The notes beneath the pieces are model-generated. The model saw only the letters and a program-made list of their open reading frames with translations, was not told the origin of the DNA and searched no databases. From Hyphomonadaceae bacterium (lineage in GTDB: Bacteria; Pseudomonadota; Alphaproteobacteria; Caulobacterales; Hyphomonadaceae): a DNA stretch of 64,000 bases. This document shows positions 36,963 through 44,961 of this stretch, in pieces (the first letter of the stretch is position 1; each line of letters starts with the position of its first letter). The stretch lies in NCBI GenBank assembly GCA_024742355.1, contig JANSYM010000007.1, positions 1 through 64,000 on the forward strand, read 5' to 3'. The position numbers and the translations under genes are program-made.

Positions 36963-38138
36963 CTAGAAGGTCAACACTTTGAAGGCGTCGAAATTCTGGA
37001 TGCCGCCGCCGACTCTCTTGGTCGTGTAGAACAGGACATAGGGCTTGGACGAATAGGGATCGCGCAGCACGCGCGCGCCTTGCCGGTCGGCAATCAGATA
37101 GCCACGGCGAAAATCGCCAAAAGCGATGGCCGCATTGCCGGATGCCATGTCCGGCATGTCTTCCAGTTCGGTGACCGGATAGCCGAGCACCGTCGATGCT
37201 TCTCCGGCAGCGCCGGGTGCCCAGAGATATCTACCGTCCGCATCTTTCAGTTTTCGCACGCTCGCGGTCGTGCGCCGGTTCATCACGAAGCGGCCATTGA
37301 CGCGAAACTGCGATTTCGGCGCATGGATGAGGTCGATCAGCTGGTCACCGGCATCGGTGACAGTGAAATCACCGTCCAGAGACCCGATCTTGCCCCAGGC
37401 ATGATTGGCGTCGCTGACAATCGTATAATCGAGGAAACCGCGCGGCTTGCCGACCCCATCTCCGGAGACGAAGGCCGCACTCTCCTGGACGCTGAAGGCG
37501 GTTTCCACCTCCTCAGCCAGCCAGGCATCGATGTCGGCATAGGCATCGTCCAGCAATGTCTGGGTTGCGGCGGGCATGGCGTAGAGTTCGCCGGCCGGGA
37601 ATTCCAGCAGCTCCAGCCCATCCGTCGTGGTTTGCGTCCGGGTGTCTGTTTCACCCGTCCATTGCGCCCCGACGCCGAGCGAGACCGGCTTGCGATAGGT
37701 TCCGGCTGAGGTCTGGCGCACCGTCGCGATCTGGCGCATCGGCGAGGATTGCAACAGGCGCGACTCGATCATGCGGTCGAGCTCCGGCGGGGCGACATAG
37801 CCGCCCTGCTCATCCGTGCCCGCCGAGAGGGCTTTCGTGTCCAGCCGCGCCAGGCCGCTTTCATCGCCGGTGCGCAAGTATCTCGCCCAGGCCGTCTGAG
37901 GGGCGTCATGTGGCTGCGGCTCAGCCTGGGCTTCCGGCTGCGCGGCTTTCAGGCTCAGCGTGTCGAGACGCTTGTCCATGCGCTCGAGCTTGTCCTGCAG
38001 CACGGTGTCGACCGCGCCTATTTGCTCAAGCTCGGTCAACCGCGCCTCATTGGCGGCCTTAAAGGCTTCGAATGTCGCCATCAGATCGGCGGCGATGGAT
38101 TTGACTTCGCCCGTCAGGGCCTTGGTTTCCTTGGTCAT
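36963..38138 (-). CDS. GTA g5: HK97-fold major capsid protein
   Basis: 391 residues. The N-terminal 100 or so form a charged, coiled-coil-like scaffolding part (IAADLMATFEAFKAANEARLTELEQ), normally removed by the prohead protease. The HK97-fold capsid domain starts around GGYVAPPELDRMIESRLLQSSPMRQIATV and ends FLFYTTKRVGGGIQNFDAFKVLTF-like, the usual phage capsid C-terminus. It should build the GTA head that packages random genomic DNA. Confidence 0.96.
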   Translation of the reverse strand: MTKETKALTGEVKSIAADLMATFEAFKAANEARLTELEQIGAVDTVLQDKLERMDKRLDTLSLKAAQPEAQAEPQPHDAPQTAWARYLRTGDESGLARLDTKALSAGTDEQGGYVAPPELDRMIESRLLQSSPMRQIATVRQTSAGTYRKPVSLGVGAQWTGETDTRTQTTTDGLELLEFPAGELYAMPAATQTLLDDAYADIDAWLAEEVETAFSVQESAAFVSGDGVGKPRGFLDYTIVSDANHAWGKIGSLDGDFTVTDAGDQLIDLIHAPKSQFRVNGRFVMNRRTTASVRKLKDADGRYLWAPGAAGEASTVLGYPVTELEDMPDMASGNAAIAFGDFRRGYLIADRQGARVLRDPYSSKPYVLFYTTKRVGGGIQNFDAFKVLTF

Positions 38139-38162
38139 TTTTTCTCCTTCAGACCCAGATTT

Positions 38163-38582
38163 TCAGACAAGCTCGAAACGGGCAGCCGGCTGCATCGGCT
38201 CCGCCACCAGTGAAATTTCCACGAGCTCCACATCGATCAGCACGCGCCCGCCGGTCGGTCGCGGCGTCCACAGGCGCGGGCGAAACCCGATCGACAGGCC
38301 GTCAAGCCCGGTGCGCGCCAGATGGGCAGCGACGTCGCGCTCAATCAGGCCGCGCACGAACAGGCCCTGGCCCGTCTCCGTCAGGCGCACCCAGCGCCCG
38401 ACGACGGAACCCGTGCGGTGTTGCAACAGCATAGGCGGCGGCGCGTCTCGCAGGGTTCGCGCAAACGCCCCGGCGCGGACCACGTCGCCAGACAGGTCCT
38501 CGCGCCCGAACAGGCTGGCATAGCCCTCGATCAGGGACGGTCGCTCTGCCATTGCCCGAGGCGCGGTTGGCGCCGCGATCAC
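38163..38582 (-). CDS. GTA g4: HK97-family prohead protease
   Basis: 139 residues with the U35-type serine protease residues: His in PPMLLQHRTGSVVGRW and Ser in GLDGLSIGFRPRLW. It removes the capsid scaffolding part during maturation. The segment IEGYASLFGREDLSGDVVRAGAF is a family hallmark. ATGA overlap with the small gene upstream. Confidence 0.94.
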   Translation of the reverse strand: MIAAPTAPRAMAERPSLIEGYASLFGREDLSGDVVRAGAFARTLRDAPPPMLLQHRTGSVVGRWVRLTETGQGLFVRGLIERDVAAHLARTGLDGLSIGFRPRLWTPRPTGGRVLIDVELVEISLVAEPMQPAARFELV

Positions 38583-38800
38583 AGATTTTCCACCTTGTTC
38601 TCGATCCGCTCGAGCTGGGCCTGCACGGCCAGCAATCCGGTTTCCAGACGGGCCAGGCGCTCCGCCGCCGAGGCCTGCGCTTCGACCCGATCCTCAAGCG
38701 CCGATATGCGCTGCGCCGCGGCTCCGGCCCAGACCAGCACGCCGCCGGTTTGCACCGCCAGCGCGAGCAGAACTGCAGCGCTGAATTTCTTCTCGATCAT
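38579..38800 (-). CDS. GTA g3.5-position small membrane/coiled-coil protein
   Basis: 73 residues: one membrane segment (about 6-28, FSAAVLLALAVQTGGVLVWAGAA) followed by a heptad-rich coiled coil (ISALEDRVEAQASAAERLARLETGLLAVQAQLERIENKVENL). It sits between portal and protease, the slot of the RcGTA gene g3.5, whose function is unknown. Overlaps both neighbours by 4 bp. Shape resembles inner-membrane spanins, but this is only an analogy. Confidence 0.8.
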   Translation of the reverse strand: MIEKKFSAAVLLALAVQTGGVLVWAGAAAQRISALEDRVEAQASAAERLARLETGLLAVQAQLERIENKVENL

Positions 38801-39915
38801 GTGCCCGCCTCCAGGCCGAGCATGGCGCGTTTCTCGGCGTCACTGAGAAAATCAGAGGCCGAGACGCGGGCCCAGAGGGCATCGCGGTCCGCCGCGAAAG
38901 CCGGAACCTGGTCGAGCACGGGGGTGACGCAGACGGCGTCAAACCGGCCGCGCAGCCAGACACTCAGAGCGTTCGCCGTTTTCTGCACCAGAGGCAGAAC
39001 CGTTAGCCGCCAGAAAGCGGAATGGGCTTCCTTATAGGTCGCATACGTATTGTCGCCGGGAATGCCGAGCAACATAGGCGGGACGCCAAAGGCCAGCGCA
39101 ATTTCCCGCGCCGCCGCGTGGCGGGTTTCGGCATAATCCATCTCGGCCGGTGACAGGCTCATCGGTTTCCAGTCGAGGCCGCCCTCCAGCAGCAGCGGCC
39201 GGCCAGCATTGGCGGCGCCGGTATGTTCGGCGGTCAGCTGCGTTTTCAGGCGCTCGAATTGTTCATCCGTCAGCCGCGCGCCGTCCTTGCCATACATCAG
39301 AGCGCCGGATGGCCGGGCCGCATTGTCGAGCAAGGCCTTGGCCCACGCCGCGGTGCCATTGTGCATGTCGAGCGCGCGGCGCGCCGCCGACAAGGGCGAC
39401 AGGCCATAGGCGCTGCCGCCCGGGTGATAGAGTTTCAGGTGCAACACCGGCGACCAGCCATCGGCGGCCTTGCCAATCAGGCGCTCGCCGCGTTTCTGCC
39501 GCAGCGCATAGCCGGAGACATGCCCGCGCTCATCCAGCCGGACCGTCACCGCATCCGCGCGCAGCCCGAACAGGCCGCGCGGCGCCTGTTCGCCGGTCAG
39601 CGTCACCGCTTCGGCCCAGGCATTCCCGGTGACCTGCAAGTCAATATAGAGCTGCTCCAGCAGCGCCTGCCCGGACTGGTCTGGCGATGGCTCATCGAGC
39701 AATCTCTGCGCCGCATCATCCCCGCACTCAAACGCGATCGAGGCAGCGGCTTCGGCAATCATCCGGGCGCAGCGATAGACAATGGCATTGCCGGCATAGC
39801 CGTCGCGCACCAGGGTCGCCGGGTCGGTCTGGCCCCAGACCGCGCCAGGCAGGCTGGCCAGCGCAATCCAGGCGCCGCCACTTTTTTCATCTGGTTTTGA
39901 CCAGGGCAGCTTCAT
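38797..39915 (-). CDS. GTA g3: portal protein
   Basis: 372 residues of the HK97-type portal family: GYAGNAIVYRCARMIAEAAASIAFE at the N-terminus, DLQVTGNAWAEAV, LKLYHPGGSAYGLSPLSAARRALDMHN in the middle and the signature ARHAAAREIALAFGVPPMLLGIPGDNTYATYKEAHSAFW. The portal forms the dodecameric DNA entry ring. Its start faces the divergent parA-like gene, so the terminase genes are cut off from the rest of the operon by the insertion. Confidence 0.95.
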   Translation of the reverse strand: MKLPWSKPDEKSGGAWIALASLPGAVWGQTDPATLVRDGYAGNAIVYRCARMIAEAAASIAFECGDDAAQRLLDEPSPDQSGQALLEQLYIDLQVTGNAWAEAVTLTGEQAPRGLFGLRADAVTVRLDERGHVSGYALRQKRGERLIGKAADGWSPVLHLKLYHPGGSAYGLSPLSAARRALDMHNGTAAWAKALLDNAARPSGALMYGKDGARLTDEQFERLKTQLTAEHTGAANAGRPLLLEGGLDWKPMSLSPAEMDYAETRHAAAREIALAFGVPPMLLGIPGDNTYATYKEAHSAFWRLTVLPLVQKTANALSVWLRGRFDAVCVTPVLDQVPAFAADRDALWARVSASDFLSDAEKRAMLGLEAGT

Positions 39916-40107
39916 GCGCCTCTCCGGTAATCGCTAGGGTTCTCAACGCTATGGAACCTAGCCCCGCCGCGACCCCGCCGGATTCGTTTCCGGTTTCTTA
40001 AGTTTTTTCAGGCGATTTGAACGGTATTGAGAGTACTGGTTCCCCACCGAAACCGCGTGGGCAGCGTAAATTCCTGACATCGGTACGAAAAACGGAGAGG
40101 GGGCTTT
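39916..40107. promoter_or_regulatory. Divergent promoter region between portal gene and parA-like gene
   Basis: 192 bases without a gene. An imperfect dyad CTAGGGTTC ... GGAACCTAG spans 39934-39961 and is an operator candidate close to the portal start. An AT-rich stretch around 39996-40010 could hold promoter elements. GGAGAGGGGG precedes the parA ATG. A GTA activator such as GafA could act here, but no site can be named. Confidence 0.5.
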
Positions 40108-41016
40108 ATGCTCGGACGGGTCATATCCGTCGCCAATTCAAAAGGCGGCGTCGGCAAAACAACCACCACAGTCTCACTGGCAGAGGCATTTGCGGCAGAA
40201 GGGTACAAGACGCTGGTCGTTGACCTCGACAGCCAGGCCAATGCCTCTCTGCTGATCTATGGGGAGAATGGTGACGAGCGCCTGTATGACGCGATCCACA
40301 ATTACACCAATGTCTCCGACTATCTGCGCGAGAACTTTCTCGGTGAATGTTTCGCGCACATGACCAAATTCATCGTGCCGCATGCCAGCGACGTCTCCTT
40401 CATGGGCAAGCCGCTCGATCTGTCGCTGGTGCCGGCAACACCAGGCCTGCGCCGGGCTGAGCGGGAACTCATCTATATCCTGACCGAGCAAGGCTATTCG
40501 ATGACCGCAATTGAAGGCCGCGTCGGCCTGCGCCTGCGCCAGGACATGGCCGATCTGCGCAAGCAGTATGACGTCATCATCTGCGACTGCCCGCCAGGCA
40601 TCTCGGCGATGACGGAAGCGACGCTGTCCGCCTCTGACCTGATCATCGTGCCGACCATACCTGATTTCATGTCGACCCTTGGTCTCGACCTGTTCACTGG
40701 CGACATCATTGACAGTCTCAAGAAGCGCGGCCTGTCCAACCGGCCGGTGGTCCTGCCAACCAAATTCGATGGCTCGGCGCATCAGAGCATCGTGCTCGAC
40801 GCGATGCGCGACGGGGCCAATGATCCGGACAGCGAATATGACATCTTCCAGACCGTCATCCCGCAAAAATCGGACTTCGCCGCCAACCCGGTCGAGCTCG
40901 GCGCCAATCCGACCCTGGCGCAAAAGTGGCCAGGGGATGCGCTCGCCACGGTGAATATGCTATATCAGGAAGTGCAAGCCCGACTCGCGGCACAATCCAA
41001 ACCGGCAGCAGCTTAA
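40108..41016 (+). CDS. ParA/Soj-type partition ATPase embedded in the GTA cluster
   Basis: 302 residues. The deviant Walker A motif SKGGVGKTTTT (residues 11-21) has the signature Lys12 needed for ATP-dependent dimerisation. Walker A' is VVDLDSQANAS and the switch/Walker B region is DVIICDCPPGIS. ParA-family ATPases bind nucleoid DNA non-specifically and move plasmids, chromosome origins, carboxysomes or chemosensory clusters. This one lacks an N-terminal DNA-binding helix-turn-helix, as in Soj and McdA types. It lies on the opposite strand to the GTA genes, with a small partner gene 5 bases downstream and no parB or parS nearby, so chromosome partition is unlikely. Cargo unknown. Confidence 0.92.
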   Translation: MLGRVISVANSKGGVGKTTTTVSLAEAFAAEGYKTLVVDLDSQANASLLIYGENGDERLYDAIHNYTNVSDYLRENFLGECFAHMTKFIVPHASDVSFMGKPLDLSLVPATPGLRRAERELIYILTEQGYSMTAIEGRVGLRLRQDMADLRKQYDVIICDCPPGISAMTEATLSASDLIIVPTIPDFMSTLGLDLFTGDIIDSLKKRGLSNRPVVLPTKFDGSAHQSIVLDAMRDGANDPDSEYDIFQTVIPQKSDFAANPVELGANPTLAQKWPGDALATVNMLYQEVQARLAAQSKPAAA

Positions 41017-41021
41017 AAATC

Positions 41022-41447
41022 ATGGCCCTAATACCAGACGGACGTGCCGCACTCTCAGCGATCCTCGCTCATGAGACCCAGTTCCCGCGCGTCAAGGATT
41101 CTGACCTCTCAGCGGCAGCGATCAAGCTCGCGCGCAAACAGATCATTGCTGCGGGCCTGACCCGTGACGACCTGCTGCAACTGAAAGCCACACTCGGCGA
41201 CGACATGTTCGAGAAAACGCTCGACAGTCTGACGCCCTATCACGTCAAACTGCTCGCCCGGCGGCTGGACAAGACAGCGGCGGAAATCGAAGTGAATACA
41301 GGCAGCTCGGCCCTGTCTCATGTTCGCAAAGTCCTCACCGGTGACGTCGCCCCGTCCGACACCCCTGCCGCGTCAGCTGATGACACCCCTGCCGCGCCGA
41401 AGAAGAACAAGTATCTCGGTCGCAAGGCGTTTCGCACCGGGCGCTAG
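41022..41447 (+). CDS. Putative ParA partner/cargo adaptor with basic C-terminal tail
   Basis: 141 residues, not recognised as any named family. Residues 1-100 look like a compact helical domain (KLARKQIIAAGLTRDDLLQLKATLGDDMF, TPYHVKLLARRLDK). Residues 108-126 are a Pro/Ala/Asp linker with a duplicated DTPAA block, encoded by a 15-bp DNA repeat. The end is strongly basic (KKNKYLGRKAFRTGR). ParA partners such as ParB and McdB often use a basic terminal peptide to stimulate ATP hydrolysis, and this layout fits. It has no ribosome-binding site of its own, so it is probably translated by coupling to the ATPase gene. Its TAG stop shares CTAG with the terminase stop. Confidence 0.75.
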   Translation: MALIPDGRAALSAILAHETQFPRVKDSDLSAAAIKLARKQIIAAGLTRDDLLQLKATLGDDMFEKTLDSLTPYHVKLLARRLDKTAAEIEVNTGSSALSHVRKVLTGDVAPSDTPAASADDTPAAPKKNKYLGRKAFRTGR

Positions 41448-42754
41448 AGCGCGCGAATACGTGGTCCGCGACCCGCCAGCAACAAGGCACTGATGGCCCA
41501 GACCAGGGCATCGACCCGGTCCGGTGAGCCGACAAACCCCTCGGTCCCGAACCGGCACATTTCATCTTCCAGCGCGTTCAGCTCCCCGACATGTGAAATC
41601 CGGTTCTGCTCATACAGGGCCGCCACTGGCATCGCTCGTCCGCGTTTGCCGAGGCGGGCATGGACCAGATCGACCGGCACATCGCAGGCCACGCTGTCGA
41701 ACACTGTGCGCAGCATTTCGCCGCCCTGATTGGACTCGGCGATGATGCGTGATGCCCCACAGTCGCGGGCCAGGCTGGCGGCCCGTGCGGCCCAGTCAGA
41801 CGGCGTCAGACCGCGCGCCGTGGCGTCGGCCAGGACAAAGCCGTGTGGGCGAAAGCCGGGCGGACACGCCGCGCCGGCGGCGACAATGCCGCACGCGTCA
41901 GAGCGGCGATGGCTGGTCACTGGCGGGTCGACGGCGACGATCACATCCTCGAGCTGAGGCGGCGCGATCGCGACGCGGTTTTTGTCAATGTAATGGCGCT
42001 TCCACAGCGCGCCCTCGATATCTTCCACCAGCTCGCCCTCGAGTTCCTGGCGGGCCAGCGCGGTACCGGCGAAAGCTGCTTCGACACTGTCGACGAAGCC
42101 TGGCGAGAGGTGGTCGACATTGTCCCGCGTGGCGCTGTGCGTGACCACCGCCTCGCCACCCATCAAACGCCTGACCAGGCGCACGGGCCGCGGCGTGGTC
42201 GTCGCCACGCAGCGCGGCGACTCGCCTAGGCGCAAACCGAACTGCAGATTGTTCCACACGCTTTCGCCATCGGCCCAGACACCAATCTCGTCGCACCAGG
42301 CGGCATCGAATTGCGGGCCACGCAAACTGTCCGGGTCTTCCGCAGAGAAGACCAGGCCGACGGCGCCATTCGGCCATTCCAGCCGCCGCCGGGAGACGCT
42401 GTATTGCGGACACTGAGCGAGCACAGGCTCAATCCGCCGCAAGCCGGATGGCCCTTCAATCATAACTTCACGCGCATCGCTGAGGGTTGGTCCGACCAGC
42501 GCAATCCGCCGGCAGCCGCCCAGCAAGGCGGCATAGCGCGTCCATTCCGCCCCGGCCCGCGTTTTACCAGCGCCGCGTCCCCCGATGAACAGCCAGGTCC
42601 GCCAGGTCCCCTGCGGGGGACGCTGCGCCGGACGCGCCAGACGCAGAAATGGAAAGCGGTACACGATATCCGCGTAAGACCGGTCAATCAGGTCGTCGGA
42701 TACGAATTCTCTGTCCCACCAGGGTTTCCAATTCGCGCTGTAATTGCTCGTCAC
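41444..42754 (-). CDS. GTA g2: terminase large subunit
   Basis: 436 residues. The ATPase domain has Walker A FIGGRGAGKTRAGAEW and Walker B AAWCDEIGVW. The RNase H-like nuclease domain has IVAVDPPVTS, with further acidic residues in ISHVGELNALEDEMCRF. It packages host DNA by headful into GTA heads. GTG start at 42754 with AAGGAG at ideal distance, overlapping g1 by 71 bases. The stop overlaps the convergent ParA-partner stop. Confidence 0.95.
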   Translation of the reverse strand: MTSNYSANWKPWWDREFVSDDLIDRSYADIVYRFPFLRLARPAQRPPQGTWRTWLFIGGRGAGKTRAGAEWTRYAALLGGCRRIALVGPTLSDAREVMIEGPSGLRRIEPVLAQCPQYSVSRRRLEWPNGAVGLVFSAEDPDSLRGPQFDAAWCDEIGVWADGESVWNNLQFGLRLGESPRCVATTTPRPVRLVRRLMGGEAVVTHSATRDNVDHLSPGFVDSVEAAFAGTALARQELEGELVEDIEGALWKRHYIDKNRVAIAPPQLEDVIVAVDPPVTSHRRSDACGIVAAGAACPPGFRPHGFVLADATARGLTPSDWAARAASLARDCGASRIIAESNQGGEMLRTVFDSVACDVPVDLVHARLGKRGRAMPVAALYEQNRISHVGELNALEDEMCRFGTEGFVGSPDRVDALVWAISALLLAGRGPRIRAL

Positions 42755-43106
42755 TCAGCGTCTCCTTCAACGGGTTGGCCGCATCAGGCTGCGCCCCATC
42801 GGATTTCGATTTTCGGATGCGGTAACTGCTCCGCAAGCGCGCCTGTTCGGTCGACCCGCTGGCGGCAATCAGGACTTCCTCGACATTCCGGTGCGCGTCA
42901 TAGTCTTCAAACAGAGCCAGCCATTCAGCCGTGCTGAGCTGGCGCCGATTCTCCCGGGGCCCGAGATTGCGCCCGACCGTGGAGTCCGAACAGTTCAGGC
43001 ATTTCGCAATCTTGCGGTTCGAGTGCCCAAGCGCGGACAGCAACTCAGCCAGACGCTGAGTTTGCGCGGTCCATTGGAATCTGAAGGTGGGGGTCGCTTT
43101 CGCCAT
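42684..43106 (-). CDS. GTA g1: terminase small subunit
   Basis: About 140 residues. A helix-turn-helix-like region lies at the N-terminus (RLAELLSALGHSNRKIAKCLNCSDSTVGRNLG) with a C-terminal helix (ETLSDEQLQRELETLVGQRIRIRRPD) that could contact TerL. It occupies the first slot of the cluster. In RcGTA this subunit has lost specific DNA recognition, in line with random packaging. The ATG at 43106 has no strong ribosome-binding site; an upstream TTG at 43115 is the alternative. Confidence 0.8.
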   Translation of the reverse strand: MAKATPTFRFQWTAQTQRLAELLSALGHSNRKIAKCLNCSDSTVGRNLGPRENRRQLSTAEWLALFEDYDAHRNVEEVLIAASGSTEQARLRSSYRIRKSKSDGAQPDAANPLKETLSDEQLQRELETLVGQRIRIRRPD

Positions 43107-43205
43107 GCCGAGCAAGATAGACGGCGGTGAGATCGGTCGGATTCACGAACCGCCGCGCGTGAAGAGAGCGTGAGGTTCGGGGGCGCGCTTGGACATCGAG
43201 TTAGT

Positions 43206-43225
43206 GTCCGCTTGCGGCGTCGGAG
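43206..43225. repeat. Left copy of a 20-bp direct repeat flanking an AT-richer orphan gene
   Basis: GTCCGCTT-G-CGGCGTCGGAG here matches 19 of 20 bases with the copy at 44125-44144. The two bracket the gene at 43324-44064. They could mark insertion ends, or be members of a dispersed intergenic repeat family. Confidence 0.6.
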
Positions 43226-43323
43226 GGGGCTTTAGCCTCGCGAGTCAAATCGCCCTCGAAAGGAACTCCGATGAGTGTGATGGATTGCGCTGTGGAATGG
43301 ACTCTCGGCACAAAGATTTTGTG

Positions 43324-44064
43324 TCATGGGAACAAGCGCGTAGGGATTCGCTCGTCGATCTCCGCAGGTTCCCAACTGATACCATTTAAACGGAAGTTGA
43401 GCTGTAGCGCGGCCAATCCGAAAAACCATAGTGCCGCTTCGGGAAGATAGAAATCGTCGTCTTTCATTTCATCAATCCACTCAAGCCATGCAGTGTTCCA
43501 TGCCTCAGGGAATGCTGATTGTTTGTTCAAGGCGATCGTCTGTAGAAGATTTACCCGATGCTCCCAACCTGGCCATCTACTAGAATGAGCGTGCTCAGAC
43601 ATGCGGCTTGCTTCAATTTTGTCTTTCAGCGCTAAGGCGCATAATGCCTTAAACAAATACATTTCGAAATCGGAACCGAGGGGATCGCGCTTGTTGAAAT
43701 GGGTCTGAGCCAGATCCAGTTGTTTACCAATCAATCTTCGTAGTTCCGACTCACTCGACACCAAAATCGCATTGAGTAGAGCCCATTGCCATTGATAACT
43801 AATATAGTCGCAATCAACCGTGTCGGGTTCAGATGCCGTTAAGTCCAATAATTGATCGAAGTACGAAACGCTCAGCTGTAGCGATTCTTTGCACGGTTCA
43901 TGGTTGCCTTTCGCATACTCTAACGCAGCAACATCAGAATATTCGCGTGACAAATTCCAGAGATTGCGACCTCGTTTATGTCGGCCATTCTTTAGTTCGG
44001 TTTTCACGAAGTTTATGAGCTTCCACGCTCCTTTCTCGCAATCTTCAATCTGAATGTTGTGCAT
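43324..44064 (-). CDS. Orphan alpha-helical protein, possibly Imm49-like immunity protein
   Basis: 246 residues, all-alpha, soluble, without signal peptide. Trp- and Leu-rich helices dominate (YISYQWQWALLNAILVSSESELRRLIGKQL, AWNTAWLEWIDEMKDDDFYLPEAALWFFGLAALQLNF) and the end WEPAEIDERIPTRLFP resembles the C-terminus of Imm49-type immunity proteins. That assignment is a weak impression. Codons are much AT-richer than around it, there is no neighbour on its strand, and 20-bp direct repeats flank it. Likely acquired horizontally. If it is an immunity protein, no toxin gene is visible beside it. Confidence 0.7.
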   Translation of the reverse strand: MHNIQIEDCEKGAWKLINFVKTELKNGRHKRGRNLWNLSREYSDVAALEYAKGNHEPCKESLQLSVSYFDQLLDLTASEPDTVDCDYISYQWQWALLNAILVSSESELRRLIGKQLDLAQTHFNKRDPLGSDFEMYLFKALCALALKDKIEASRMSEHAHSSRWPGWEHRVNLLQTIALNKQSAFPEAWNTAWLEWIDEMKDDDFYLPEAALWFFGLAALQLNFRLNGISWEPAEIDERIPTRLFP

Positions 44065-44124
44065 TAGAAAAATACTTCATCGAAGCTTTCCAACGATACT
44101 AGACAAACGCTGGCGAACTGCAAC

Positions 44125-44144
44125 GTCCGCTTCCGGCGTCGGAG
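44125..44144. repeat. Right copy of the 20-bp direct repeat
   Basis: GTCCGCTT-C-CGGCGTCGGAG, same orientation as the copy at 43206-43225 and 919 bases away, one mismatch. Confidence 0.6.
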
Positions 44145-44154
44145 CGAACTAAGC

Positions 44155-44860
44155 TCACTCGTTGCAGGACGGCTTCCATCTAGCCGACAAGGACAAGCCC
44201 CTCTCCCGATTGCGGGAGAGGGGTTGGGGTGAGGGCACGCTATTTTCCAGGGTGAGACTCCGGTGCTTTTGCTGAAACATGGGTGCCCTCATCCCCGGCC
44301 CTTCTCCCGAGCCCCGGGAGAAGGGGGCGCCAGTGGCGAGCGTGTTCTCTCTCCGCCTGTCCCGGACTTGATCCGGGATCTCGTGCGATAGAGACCGGAA
44401 GCGTTGCCGGAGGTCCCGGGTCAAGCCCGGGATGGGCGGTGAGCTCTTTTAGCCTCATCCTGAGCGAAGTCGAAGGACGAGGCGGGCTTGTTGCGAGTTT
44501 CCAGAAGCACGGCCCTTTATCCTTCGGCTTCGCTCAGGATGAGGGCCTGAAGAACTGAGGCCCCCTTCTAGCGCTCCCCACGGAATTTTCCGTGGGGTCC
44601 AGCACGGGAAATTGCCGCAAAGATCGGGAGAGCTGTTTTCGCTCCCGATCTTTGCAGCACGCTCGGGTGATGGACTGCCCAGACCGGGCTGGGCAGAGCG
44701 TAGACTTGATTATCGTCGAATGTTTCTGACCCATTGAAGGCGCCGCGCCTAAGCGTGCGACATATTGAGCTGTCATCCCGGAAAGGGCGCAGCACTTATC
44801 CGGGACCTAGTTGATCTGGGTCCCGGCTCTCCGCATTGCTACGGCCGGGATGACAAACCA
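44155..44860. repeat. 700-bp island of palindromic (REP/BIME-like) repeats, no gene
   Basis: At least five different palindromic units lie in a row. CCCCTCTCCCG/CGGGAGAGGGG (44198-44223) and an opposed relative CCCTTCTCCCG/CGGGAGAAGGG (44299-44325) form one inverted pair. A CCCGGACTTGATCCGGG-type unit lies at 44357-44440. CATCCTGAGCGAAG at 44457-44470 is inverted at 44531-44544. GCAAAGATCGGGAG (44617-44630) pairs with 44642-44655, and CTGCCCAG (44675-44682) with 44689-44696. TGTCATCCCGG (44771-44781) pairs with 44845-44855. No ORF here shows coding character. Confidence 0.8.
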
Positions 44861-44961
44861 AATTTCTCGCACAGCTAATGCCTCCTCCTGCCCCAAGCAG
44901 ACCTCAGGCGAACGCCAGTTTTCCCTTTTCCGCGACACCACCGCTTATCGCCAGCGCGCAA

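Noticed and set aside
40108-41447. Plasmid or chromosome parAB locus
   Set aside because: The second gene is not a ParB (no helix-turn-helix/CTPase motif), there is no parS-like inverted repeat nearby, and the surroundings are GTA genes.
28735-43106. Ordinary temperate prophage
   Set aside because: There are no integrase, repressor, replication or attachment genes, and the gene order and protein set are those of RcGTA-type gene transfer agents.
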